From IMG/VR virus record IMGVR_UViG_3300047548_000862, positions 1 to 29,953 of that record: a stretch of 29,953 nucleotides of DNA. One strand, given 5' to 3'. The notes beneath the pieces were generated by a model, which saw nothing but the letters and a program-made list of their open reading frames with translations, was not told where the DNA came from and made no database searches. The stretch comes from a virus. The translations under genes and the position numbers were made by a program. Of the stretch, positions 1-8,899 are shown piece after piece. The stretch's first letter is position 1; each line of letters begins with the position of its first letter.

Positions 1-3000
1 GAAGTTGGAGATAGATCAACAAATAATAAAAAAGTCGGAATTTTTGTAAATGGGTCAGAAATTTTTTCACCTACATTATTTGATGAAAACATTTATTATG
101 GTAAATTAGAATCTGTTTCAGTAACTAATTCTGGAAGTGGATATGATGTAATGAATCCACCAGAATTGGAAATTTCAGATGTTTCTGGATCTGGAGCAAA
201 GGGATATTTAAACATTACAGGATCACTAGAAAGAGTTAGAATTATAACTCCAGGAATTGGTTATCAAGTTAAACCAAAAATAACTATTCTTGGTGGAAAC
301 GGATCGGGAGCAGTTTTAGAACCGAATTTCGTAAAATCACAGATCAATAATGGTTTTAAAGGTGATGGATTTGGATTAAATCCAACTGATAACACAATTA
401 CATTTTTTGAAAAGCATAATTTTGAAGATGGTGAAGAAGTAATTTATAATTCAAACTTTAATTCAGAAATTGTTCCTTTAAAAAATAGTTCAATCTATTA
501 TGTTGGTGTAATTAATGATAAAGTAATAAAGTTATATGAAGATGTAGTTAATGCATTTTCAAGAACTAATGAAATAAATTTTATTGGAATTAGTTCAGGT
601 TTTCATTATTTAAAAACTACAAAATCAAAAAATACTATTACCCAAGTATATGTGAAAGATGGAGGTTCTGGGTATTCTAATAGATTGATTAAAGTTCCCT
701 CTGTTTTGTCTTATGACAATAATACAAATGGAGTTAATACCTTTGACAATTACATTTTTGCAACAGATCATAGATTTAAAAACAAAGATATTGTAAGATA
801 CTCAACTACGGGGACAGCAATTAGTGGTTTATCTACAACATCAGAATATATCGTAACAGTCATTGATAAAAATAAATTTTATTTATCTTCAGTTGGAAAT
901 GGTGATAAAATAGATGAGTTTGATTATATCAATAAGAGATATATTAAATTTTCGTCTTTAGGTGATGGTGATCATACTTTTTATTATCCACCAATACGAT
1001 TAGTTGTTGAATCTCTTTCTGGAGTCGGTGCAACAACAATTATTACACCTGAGTTTGAACCGATTATAACAGGAGAAATTGAAAGTGTATTCTTAGAAAC
1101 AAACGGTGTTGGTTATGGTGTTTCTGATATAATAAATTTCCACAGAAGACCAGACATAAAAATAAAACCAATAGCATCTGAATCTCTATTAAAACCAATT
1201 GTTGTCAATGGTTCAATAGTTGATGTTCAATTTTTATCTTATGGTTCTGGATATGATAAAGGAATAGATATTCAAGTTTTTGGTGATGGGAAATTTGCAG
1301 ATATTAGACCAATAGTAGATGAAAATGGAAGAATAACCAGTGTCAATATTGCAAATGGTGGTGTAAATTACTTACAAAGTAATACAATATTAAAAGTAGT
1401 AAGAAGAGGGAAAGATGCAAAGTTCCTTGGAAATATTTTTGAATGGAAAATAAACCAAGTAGAAAAGAATAAAGAATTATTATCTACTCAAGATGAAGGT
1501 ATAATAGCACCAAGCAATAATAAAGATTTTGGATTGCAATATATAAACTTTTTTGCTCCTAAAGTACTAAGGTATACACTAAATGATCACGTAGATTTAT
1601 CTAATAGGGAAGTCATTGATAATACTCATTCTCCAATTATTGGATGGGCATATGATGGAAACCCAATATATGGACCATATGGACAAGTTGGTTCTGAAAT
1701 TAGAAAGATAAGATCTAGTTATTTTAAAAAAATAGAAACTAATCTGAATTTAAGACCAAATCTACCAGATGGTTTTTTTGCTCAGGATTTTTATTTTGAT
1801 AAAGCAATTGGTGATTTAGATGAATATAATGGAAGATTTTGTATAACTCCAGAATTTCCAAATGGAGTTTATGCTTATTTTGCATCAATTGATAATGCAA
1901 TCATATCAAAACCAGAATATCCATACATCGTAGGAAAAGAATTTAAGGATTACGCAATAAAAGAGAATTTTATTCCATCTTTTAATCAAGATTTGAATAT
2001 GTTTGAGTCTGGTATTATTAGAAATATTGGACCTTATTATATCAATTCAAATAGATCAAGTTATAGTTTAATACAAAGTAATGAAGATAAGCATAAACAA
2101 GAGTTTATGGTATCAGAAACTTTATCATCTGCTGTTGATCAGATTTTAGTTTATAGTCCTGGGGAAAATTATAAAATTGGTGATAATGTTATATTTGATA
2201 ATAGTGATACTGGTGGTACTGGTATAAGTGCCGAAGTGTCAAGATTGAGAGGAAAGGATCTTTCTAGAATTGAAGTTGGCATTTCCACTTTCAATAATAC
2301 AAGATTTTTTACAGAGAAAAATCTTGTAGTTGGATTAGTAAATGAACCACATAATTTAGTGAGTGGAGATCAAGTAGTAATATCTGCAGTGTCTGATCCC
2401 GTATATTCATTTTTAGAAGGGTCAAGAAAGATATTAGTTAAATCTAAAGTAGTTGGTTTGACAACTGATATTGATATTATACAAGTAACAGGACCATCAA
2501 CTAAAATTTATGTTAATGATTATTCTGGTTTTGAAGTAAATGATTTTATTGGCATAGGATCTGAAAAGTTGCAAATTGTAAAAATTGATGAGACCGATTC
2601 ATCATTTATTGCAAATAGACTTGAAAATGTTGGTTTCCATACGGTTGGAATTGATAGCGTTAGACTATTACCTAAAAAATTCTATTTTTCTGAATTATCT
2701 TTACCGACATATTTAAGAGAAAATGCACCAATTTATTTCAATCCAGAAACATTAATAGGATTTGGAACTCAGATAAACAATTACACTTTACCTGATCAGT
2801 CCAATATATCTGTGCCAGAAAGGGCAATATATGTTCCAAATCATAATCTTTATACTGGACAGCAAATTGTATATAATGTTGGTTTTGCTGGCAGTAGTTT
2901 ATACGTTTCCAATATCCCAGATTCTGCTGCTTCTTTCCCGTTACCAGACAATACTTTACTTTATGTTGTAAATAAAGGAAAAGATTTTATTGGAATCTCT

Positions 3001-5787
3001 ACCTTAGGATTTACGACTTCTTCGGGTATAGGAACAAATAATAATAGTCTATACATTTATGAAAACAACTCTACTGTTGGTGCGGCTCATTCATTTACAA
3101 CAGTTTACAATGAAGTTTTGGGTACAGTTGAAAATTATTCTTTAACTGTGGATACTGAAGAAGATCACGAATTAACTAATCTTGATTCGGTTAACTTTAG
3201 TATAAACCCAAGATTAACTAATGTATTTTCAATAAGTTATGATTCTATATTGAGAAAATTAACAACAGTTCCTATAACTTTTGATACTTCAGTTTCTGTT
3301 GATGTTGCAGATTCCACAATCTATATTCCAAATAATGATTTTTCTACTGGTGACAAAATTGTTTATTATAATATTGGAAACTCTTCTATAGGTGGATTAA
3401 TTAATAATGAAACTTATTATGTAATAAAACAAGATCCAGATTATATAAAATTAGCATTATATAGATCTGATGCTATATCAGGAATAGGAATTACCTTTAC
3501 CAGTCAAGGTTCATTATTTAATTCAATATCTTTAATAAATCCCCTATTAAAAACAACTAAGGGAAATGTAATAGTATTTGATTTATCAGATACATCATTA
3601 AGTGGAATGGATTTAAAACTTTATAGAGATAGTAATTTATCAATTCAAGTTGAATCATATAATTATAAAAGAAATGGAATTGATGCGGGTTCTCCTGGGG
3701 CAGAACTAAGAATAGATACAAATAGTAGTTCAATCTCAAATACACTTTTTTACACATTAATACCACTTTCACCATCAGTTGTAGAAAAATATCAGATATC
3801 TATTGATACTGATGTAATTGGAAATAATAAAATATCAATAGAAGATAGTACATTCAGTGATTTATACCAAATAGTAGTAACCTCAAATTCAAGTTTTAAA
3901 TTTAATTTATATGAAAAACCAGAAAGTTTTTCATATACTACATCTTCCGGTATTTCTTCTATTTTCTATGAGACCGATTCTAAAACTGCAAGTGGTCCAA
4001 TATCTAAAATAAGATTAAATTTTGGTGGTAAAAAATATAAAAAACTTCCAAAAATTGTTGGTGTTGAATCCGAAAATGGTAGAAATGCTACTCTTAAGTG
4101 TATTTCAAAAAATATTGGAAAAATAAACAATATTGAAAGGGTAAAAGATGGATTTGATTATCCAACAGATCCAACACTTAAACCAATTTTAAGTGTTCCA
4201 ACTGTATGCCAAATTAGAGGAATTTCTAGAGTTAAATTAATTGATATAATATCTGGTGGATCCAATTATATCACTCCACCAAAATTGAAAGTATTAGGAA
4301 ACAATAATATAGAATTAGAAGCTATTATTCAAGGAAATTCTGTTGTTGATGTTAAGATAATTAGAAACACAAAAGATTTAACTCAACCATTAACAATAAT
4401 ACCAACAAGAAATTCTAATGGATATGATATTGATGATATTACTTATAATAATATAACAAAGAAAGTTACATTAGAACTAGTAAACTCTGATAATCAACAG
4501 TTCCCATTAATATCAAATTCATATGGATCAAATATTGTTGATTTCCCATTTAGTGTTGGTGATCAAATATTTGTTGAAAATTGTAGAATATCCGATCAAA
4601 CAAAATCCAATTATAATTCATCAAATTATGGATATAGATTCTTTACTGTAACTGATGTTAATCCAAATAACTATACAGTTACATATGATGCTTCTTCTAT
4701 TCCCGATAATCTTGGGGAATATAATTCAGATTTTGGATATGGATATGTGGTTAACAAAAAAAATATGGCATCATTTGAAATGGAATTGGAAGATGATTTA
4801 TCCTATTTTTCTAATGAAACTATAATAGGTTATGATTCAACTGATTCTGCAGTATTCACCGCAAAGGTGATGGAGAATGGATGGGATAATAATATTAATC
4901 AATTGAGAATGATTGATTCTTCTGGAGATCTTGAAGTTGGATATAAGCTTTATGGAACTAGATCTGGTTTAACTGGAACTATTGAATCAGTTAATACATT
5001 TACATTAAATTCAAATCTTGAAGTATCTAGAGAAAAAGTAAATGATTTTGGAGATAGAGTTGGATTTTTAAATGATTATCAACAGAGAATATCTGACAAT
5101 AGTTACTATCAAAAGTTTTCTTACTCAATAAAATCTGATGTAAATTATGAAGATTGGAAAGAATCTGTAAGATCATTGGTCCATCCTGCAGGATTTAAGG
5201 AGTTTTCGGACTTAGATATAATCCAAAAGGCTTCAAATACAATGAACGTTGGAGTTGGAGACTCTTCATTAACTATTTTAGCCAATATTGATGGATATGG
5301 TTCAATGTATTCAAGATCCAATTTCTCAATGGTACTAGAAGATGACCAATTTGAAGATGGTTCAGTTGAGAGAATACTTTTCCCAGAAGGAGTTAGTTTA
5401 AAATCATATATTTTAAGTAAAACAAATAAAGTTTTAAAAATTGATGATATTAGTGACCAATTTACTGGTTTTACGACTACTACAGGTGGAAAAATAGTTG
5501 GATTAACTACTTTTAAACTAAAAAATAAAGGAACTCCATTATTTTACCACGAATTTTCTGGAATTAGTACTTCTACAATAAATTTAAATGCAGATGCATT
5601 TAACATTAGAAATCATAATTTCCAATCAGGACAAAAAGTATACTATGGAATAGGTTCTACATCTATAGATCCAATTTGTTTAGTGGAAAATACTGTTGAC
5701 TCTGCATTTAGTTATAATTTAACTGAGACTTTTGATAGTCAAGTATTTACATTTGATAGTTTAGATTCCACTATGGATCAAAACTAA
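1..5787 (+). CDS. Giant YHYH-type virion structural protein, 5' end missing
   Basis: The frame is open from the first base and no ribosome binding site precedes the ATG at 151, so this is the 3' part of a longer gene. At least 1928 codons are present. The segment at nt 1627-1690 contains GWAYDGNPIYGPYG, and nt 1837-1890 reads GRFCITPEFPNGVYAYFAS; both are typical of the YHYH-domain structural proteins of T4-like cyanophages. The rest is short beta-rich modules: GxGY cassettes (for example nt 103-340, 646-700, 1200-1400, 4210-4330) and repeated 'HxFxxGxxVxY ... YxVxxx' units (near nt 391, 736, 2821, 3313, 5575). No signal peptide or membrane segment is seen. I infer a baseplate-peripheral or fibre-connecting role from its position upstream of gp8. 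The domain assignment comes from recognised motifs; the exact role is not known. Confidence 0.85.
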   Translation, partial: EVGDRSTNNKKVGIFVNGSEIFSPTLFDENIYYGKLESVSVTNSGSGYDVMNPPELEISDVSGSGAKGYLNITGSLERVRIITPGIGYQVKPKITILGGNGSGAVLEPNFVKSQINNGFKGDGFGLNPTDNTITFFEKHNFEDGEEVIYNSNFNSEIVPLKNSSIYYVGVINDKVIKLYEDVVNAFSRTNEINFIGISSGFHYLKTTKSKNTITQVYVKDGGSGYSNRLIKVPSVLSYDNNTNGVNTFDNYIFATDHRFKNKDIVRYSTTGTAISGLSTTSEYIVTVIDKNKFYLSSVGNGDKIDEFDYINKRYIKFSSLGDGDHTFYYPPIRLVVESLSGVGATTIITPEFEPIITGEIESVFLETNGVGYGVSDIINFHRRPDIKIKPIASESLLKPIVVNGSIVDVQFLSYGSGYDKGIDIQVFGDGKFADIRPIVDENGRITSVNIANGGVNYLQSNTILKVVRRGKDAKFLGNIFEWKINQVEKNKELLSTQDEGIIAPSNNKDFGLQYINFFAPKVLRYTLNDHVDLSNREVIDNTHSPIIGWAYDGNPIYGPYGQVGSEIRKIRSSYFKKIETNLNLRPNLPDGFFAQDFYFDKAIGDLDEYNGRFCITPEFPNGVYAYFASIDNAIISKPEYPYIVGKEFKDYAIKENFIPSFNQDLNMFESGIIRNIGPYYINSNRSSYSLIQSNEDKHKQEFMVSETLSSAVDQILVYSPGENYKIGDNVIFDNSDTGGTGISAEVSRLRGKDLSRIEVGISTFNNTRFFTEKNLVVGLVNEPHNLVSGDQVVISAVSDPVYSFLEGSRKILVKSKVVGLTTDIDIIQVTGPSTKIYVNDYSGFEVNDFIGIGSEKLQIVKIDETDSSFIANRLENVGFHTVGIDSVRLLPKKFYFSELSLPTYLRENAPIYFNPETLIGFGTQINNYTLPDQSNISVPERAIYVPNHNLYTGQQIVYNVGFAGSSLYVSNIPDSAASFPLPDNTLLYVVNKGKDFIGISTLGFTTSSGIGTNNNSLYIYENNSTVGAAHSFTTVYNEVLGTVENYSLTVDTEEDHELTNLDSVNFSINPRLTNVFSISYDSILRKLTTVPITFDTSVSVDVADSTIYIPNNDFSTGDKIVYYNIGNSSIGGLINNETYYVIKQDPDYIKLALYRSDAISGIGITFTSQGSLFNSISLINPLLKTTKGNVIVFDLSDTSLSGMDLKLYRDSNLSIQVESYNYKRNGIDAGSPGAELRIDTNSSSISNTLFYTLIPLSPSVVEKYQISIDTDVIGNNKISIEDSTFSDLYQIVVTSNSSFKFNLYEKPESFSYTTSSGISSIFYETDSKTASGPISKIRLNFGGKKYKKLPKIVGVESENGRNATLKCISKNIGKINNIERVKDGFDYPTDPTLKPILSVPTVCQIRGISRVKLIDIISGGSNYITPPKLKVLGNNNIELEAIIQGNSVVDVKIIRNTKDLTQPLTIIPTRNSNGYDIDDITYNNITKKVTLELVNSDNQQFPLISNSYGSNIVDFPFSVGDQIFVENCRISDQTKSNYNSSNYGYRFFTVTDVNPNNYTVTYDASSIPDNLGEYNSDFGYGYVVNKKNMASFEMELEDDLSYFSNETIIGYDSTDSAVFTAKVMENGWDNNINQLRMIDSSGDLEVGYKLYGTRSGLTGTIESVNTFTLNSNLEVSREKVNDFGDRVGFLNDYQQRISDNSYYQKFSYSIKSDVNYEDWKESVRSLVHPAGFKEFSDLDIIQKASNTMNVGVGDSSLTILANIDGYGSMYSRSNFSMVLEDDQFEDGSVERILFPEGVSLKSYILSKTNKVLKIDDISDQFTGFTTTTGGKIVGLTTFKLKNKGTPLFYHEFSGISTSTINLNADAFNIRNHNFQSGQKVYYGIGSTSIDPICLVENTVDSAFSYNLTETFDSQVFTFDSLDSTMDQN

Positions 5788-5789
5788 AA

Positions 5790-5797
5790 CATAAATA
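5790..5797 (+). promoter_or_regulatory. Probable T4-type late promoter
   Basis: CATAAATA lies in the 35-nt gap before the fibre gene at 5823. It differs from the T4 late consensus TATAAATA only at the first base and keeps the TAAATA core. The distance would give a leader of about 20 nt. The AT-rich background makes chance matches possible. Confidence 0.5.
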
Positions 5798-5822
5798 AAA
5801 ATAAAGAAGTTTCTATTGTATA

Positions 5823-6821
5823 ATGGCAAAACTAGGAATAAATACCGGTTCTACACCAAATGATGGTACAGGAGATACACTTTTAGCGGCTGCTTTAAAG
5901 ATAAATCAAAATTTTGATGAGATATATACCACTTTTGGTGATGGTGCTAGTTTATCTGGTATTGTTGGTTATGCAACTGAAGGATATGTTGATAATGCTG
6001 TAGTTGGGTTTATAACTTCTGGTTCTCTAAGTGGTTATGCAACTGAAGGATATGTAGATAATGCTGTAGTAGGATTTATTACTTCTGGTGCTCTAAGTGG
6101 TTATGCGACTGAAGGATATGTTGATAATGCTGTAGTTGGTTATGCAACTGAAGGATATGTAGATAATGCTGTAGTTGGGTTTATAACTTCGGGTTCTTTA
6201 ACTGGTTATGCTACTGAAGGATATGTTAATTCTAAAGTTGGTTTATCAACTGTTGGATTACTTAGTGCAACTGGTAATGGATCTACTTTAACTGGTATTG
6301 TAACATCAATTACTGCTGGTTCCGGTATTTTGGTAAATCAATCAACTGGTAGTGTTACTATTAGTGCTACTGGTGGAGGTGATGGAGGAGGAGAATCCTA
6401 CTGGGTATCAACAACAGCAGGAATTCATACACTTTCTAATGTTGGTGTCGGTACAACAAATCCACGAACACCATTGCAAATTGAAAATGTTTATGGTATT
6501 GATACTGGATCTGGTACATTCAGTCCAACACCTGGTGTTGCATATGCCGCAACTTCTTGGACTATTTCAAGTACAAACTTTAGGACTGCAGAATATACAT
6601 TGTGGTTCCAACATACTGGTGGAATTCAATCCCAAAAAATATTGATTATGAATGATGGAATTAATGCATATTATGAAGAATATGGCATTATGTACAGCAA
6701 TTCTCCGTTAGTTTCTGTAGGTGCGACCGTAGAATCTGGTTCAGTTAAACTATTGTGGACTCCAGAATCTGGAGTAACTGGAGTTGTGACTTACAGATTC
6801 ACTAGGGAGACAATGCTCTAA
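5823..6821 (+). CDS. Tail fibre-like protein with 22-residue shaft repeats
   Basis: 332 residues. The N-terminus (about 1-40, with GINTGSTPNDGTGDTL and KINQNFDEIY) matches the short N-terminal region common to marine phage fibre proteins, probably the attachment end. Residues 49-140 hold GYATEGYVDNAVVGF-type shaft repeats, followed by a Gly-rich linker near 184-192 and VGVGTTNP at 207-214. The C-terminal domain (about 213-332, with FRTAEYTLWFQHTGG and ILIMNDGINAYYEEYG) resembles a beta-sandwich tip domain found at the ends of many marine phage fibres. Its stop codon shares one base with the next start. A probable late promoter lies just upstream. It is likely a trimeric receptor-binding or whisker-type fibre; the receptor is unknown. 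Confidence 0.8.
   Translation: MAKLGINTGSTPNDGTGDTLLAAALKINQNFDEIYTTFGDGASLSGIVGYATEGYVDNAVVGFITSGSLSGYATEGYVDNAVVGFITSGALSGYATEGYVDNAVVGYATEGYVDNAVVGFITSGSLTGYATEGYVNSKVGLSTVGLLSATGNGSTLTGIVTSITAGSGILVNQSTGSVTISATGGGDGGGESYWVSTTAGIHTLSNVGVGTTNPRTPLQIENVYGIDTGSGTFSPTPGVAYAATSWTISSTNFRTAEYTLWFQHTGGIQSQKILIMNDGINAYYEEYGIMYSNSPLVSVGATVESGSVKLLWTPESGVTGVVTYRFTRETML
5967..6242 (+). repeat. 66-bp in-frame tandem repeat coding the fibre shaft
   Basis: Units start at 5967, 6033, 6099, 6138 and 6204. Units 1, 2 and 4 are 66 bp (22 codons). Unit 3 stops after 39 bp (13 codons), losing the GFITSG half. Unit 5 is degenerate after ATEGYV. Differences between full units are mostly synonymous third-position changes. 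Confidence 0.9.
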
Positions 6822-8878
6822 TGTTAAAACTATCCCACACTGGAAGATATTGGATAAAATGGGGAGATACTAATGAAGGAAGTCTTCAATCAGTAACTTC
6901 TTATGATAAAAATAATATATACAGTTCTGGTAATTCAACAACAACAAAAAATGCGATAATATCAAAATCTAACCTTAGTGGAGACTGTAAATGGATACGG
7001 TCTCTAGGAGATAATACCAATCAAACTACATCATACAGTGTAGATACAGATTCATTTGGAAATGTATATGTATCATTAATACAAAATATTTCTGGAAATA
7101 ATAATTTTATTATTGCGAAATATAGTTCATTGGGAGTTCTCCAATGGAAAAAGAAATTAAATGTTGGTGGTAGTAATGGTGCCAGTACATTAAAAGTCGG
7201 GGACTCTAATCACATTTATATTTGTGGATGGACAAATCAGTCTGGTCAAGGAAACTCAGACCTATTGGTTATGAAATTAGATTTATCTGGAAATATTATT
7301 TGGCAAAAAACTTTAGGTTCAACAGGAAGTGAAGAAGGTTATAATTTAATATTAGATTCTAATGAAGATATAATAATAACAGCATATAATCTGGATGACA
7401 TTCTTGTTGTAAAATACAATACATCCGGTGATTTGCAATGGCAAAGAAAAATTGGTAAAGTTAAAATAGGTACATATGATGCAGAGTATTCTCCTAGTGT
7501 TGCCGTAGATTCTAGTAATAATATTTACATCGTTGGATATGAAATATATGAATATAGTACAGCATTTGGCAATACTGCATATGGATTTAAAGGAATTGTT
7601 GCAAAATATAGTCCCTCCGGGTCTATTCAATGGCAAAAAACAATAACATCCAACACAAGTACATACGTACAATTGTATGGAATAACAATAGATTCAAATA
7701 ATAATCTCTATATTACTGGATCCTGCACCGTTGATATTGGTACACCAAAATATGCGGCATATATTGCAAAATTGGATACTTCAGGAAATATTCAGTGGCA
7801 AAGAGGATTATACCGTACATCCGATGGTGTTATAACTTATGCTTTAACAAGTTATGGATATTCAATAGAAGTTGACGAGTATGATGATTTATACGTTTCT
7901 GGAGAAACCACTTATGCCAGCAATGAAGTTTATAATAAGTATTGGCCATTATTATTAAAAGTACCTAGTGATGGTTCACAACAAGGAATATATGGTCAAT
8001 TTAGATATAATTCGGTGTCATTGTCATATTCCAATGGCATATATACGGACTCTACTACAAGTTTTGTAGATTCTTCTAGTAGTTTTAATTTTATAGATTC
8101 AACTTTAATAGATTCTGCATACTCTTGTTCTTATTTTGATAATATTTTGGAAATACCTGATTTTAGTGAAACCCTAACTGTAAGTGTTAGGGAAAATATA
8201 ATTACTAGTAATTTACAAATTCATTTAGATGCCATTGACAAAAACTCATATCCTGGTTCTGGAACTACTTGGATAGATCTGATGGGAAATAGTAATGGAA
8301 CTTTAACAAATGGACCAAGTTATGACGGAGAAAGTATAGTATTTGATGGGACTGATGACGCTGTTACATTTTCCCAATATGATTTTGGTAATGAATTTAC
8401 TCTATTTTGTTTTATAAAACCTTCTCTTAGGACTAACATTACAACACTTTTTGCAAATAGTATTGCTGGGTTTCCCACAAATGGAATTAGATTATTTTTT
8501 AATTTTGAAAACCAAAACACTAGAACTCTTCACATTGAACTTGGAAACGGTTCGTCTGGATTTGGGTTGAATAGCGCACTTAATACCATTACATACGATA
8601 CTTGGCAGCAAGTTGCATTTACATTAAATAAAAATACTGCAAAGGCAGTCATTTATCATAATGGCATTAATGTCAAAGAGGGTAATTTAAGTTTTACAAA
8701 TTATAATACTAATGCAACATTCAGGTTCGGAACAATGGGCAGTTCAGTTTACCCATATGCAGGAGGACTGGCAAATTACTTAATATACAACAGAGCACTC
8801 ACAGAATCAGAAATAAAACAAAACTATATTAATCAAAAAGGAAGATTTTTTGGCGAGAACAATATTAGTATCTTTTAA
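6821..8878 (+). CDS. Beta-propeller (SBBP-like) plus LamG adhesin-like protein
   Basis: 685 residues. Residues about 25-385 are repeated propeller blades, each with a 'NxIYIxG' strand and a 'KxxxxGxxxWQK' strand. The blade tryptophans are W58, W109, W161, W207, W271 and W326, with a weaker seventh near W375. A Ser-rich linker (about 395-460) leads to a LamG/concanavalin-like jellyroll at about 462-665, with NLQIHLDA, SIVFDGTDDAVTF, FTLFCFIKP, WQQVAFTLN and the closing YNRALTESEI motif. LamG domains commonly bind glycans, so surface recognition is the likely role. The start codon overlaps the previous stop by one base, so the two are co-translated and possibly part of the same fibre. No signal peptide is present, as expected for a virion protein. 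Confidence 0.8.
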   Translation: MLKLSHTGRYWIKWGDTNEGSLQSVTSYDKNNIYSSGNSTTTKNAIISKSNLSGDCKWIRSLGDNTNQTTSYSVDTDSFGNVYVSLIQNISGNNNFIIAKYSSLGVLQWKKKLNVGGSNGASTLKVGDSNHIYICGWTNQSGQGNSDLLVMKLDLSGNIIWQKTLGSTGSEEGYNLILDSNEDIIITAYNLDDILVVKYNTSGDLQWQRKIGKVKIGTYDAEYSPSVAVDSSNNIYIVGYEIYEYSTAFGNTAYGFKGIVAKYSPSGSIQWQKTITSNTSTYVQLYGITIDSNNNLYITGSCTVDIGTPKYAAYIAKLDTSGNIQWQRGLYRTSDGVITYALTSYGYSIEVDEYDDLYVSGETTYASNEVYNKYWPLLLKVPSDGSQQGIYGQFRYNSVSLSYSNGIYTDSTTSFVDSSSSFNFIDSTLIDSAYSCSYFDNILEIPDFSETLTVSVRENIITSNLQIHLDAIDKNSYPGSGTTWIDLMGNSNGTLTNGPSYDGESIVFDGTDDAVTFSQYDFGNEFTLFCFIKPSLRTNITTLFANSIAGFPTNGIRLFFNFENQNTRTLHIELGNGSSGFGLNSALNTITYDTWQQVAFTLNKNTAKAVIYHNGINVKEGNLSFTNYNTNATFRFGTMGSSVYPYAGGLANYLIYNRALTESEIKQNYINQKGRFFGENNISIF

Positions 8879-8886
8879 TCTAAATA
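8879..8886 (+). promoter_or_regulatory. Possible late promoter motif
   Basis: TCTAAATA has one mismatch to TATAAATA and sits immediately after the stop of the propeller-LamG gene. It would leave a leader of only about 8 nt before the start at 8900, so it is weak as a promoter for that gene. A purine-rich AAGAG at 8893-8897 is a reasonable ribosome binding site. Confidence 0.3.
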
Positions 8887-8899
8887 TTTAAAAAGAGCA

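Noticed and set aside
151-153. ATG as the true start of the first gene
   Set aside because: The same frame is open to base 1 and already encodes GxGY cassette sequence before this ATG, so it is an internal Met.
3557-3775. Minus-strand open frame inside the YHYH gene, and similar ones elsewhere (for example 7352-7672, 12845-13108, 16821-17111)
   Set aside because: They lie fully inside strongly supported + strand genes and have low-complexity or biased translations with no family features, so they are shadows.
5967-6242. CRISPR-like array
   Set aside because: The repeats are in frame, adjacent without unique spacers, and encode a fibre shaft.
6352-6645. Alternative + frame open region inside the fibre gene
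   Set aside because: The overlapping frame encodes a recognisable fibre C-terminal domain; this one shows only shadow composition rich in Leu, His and Gln.
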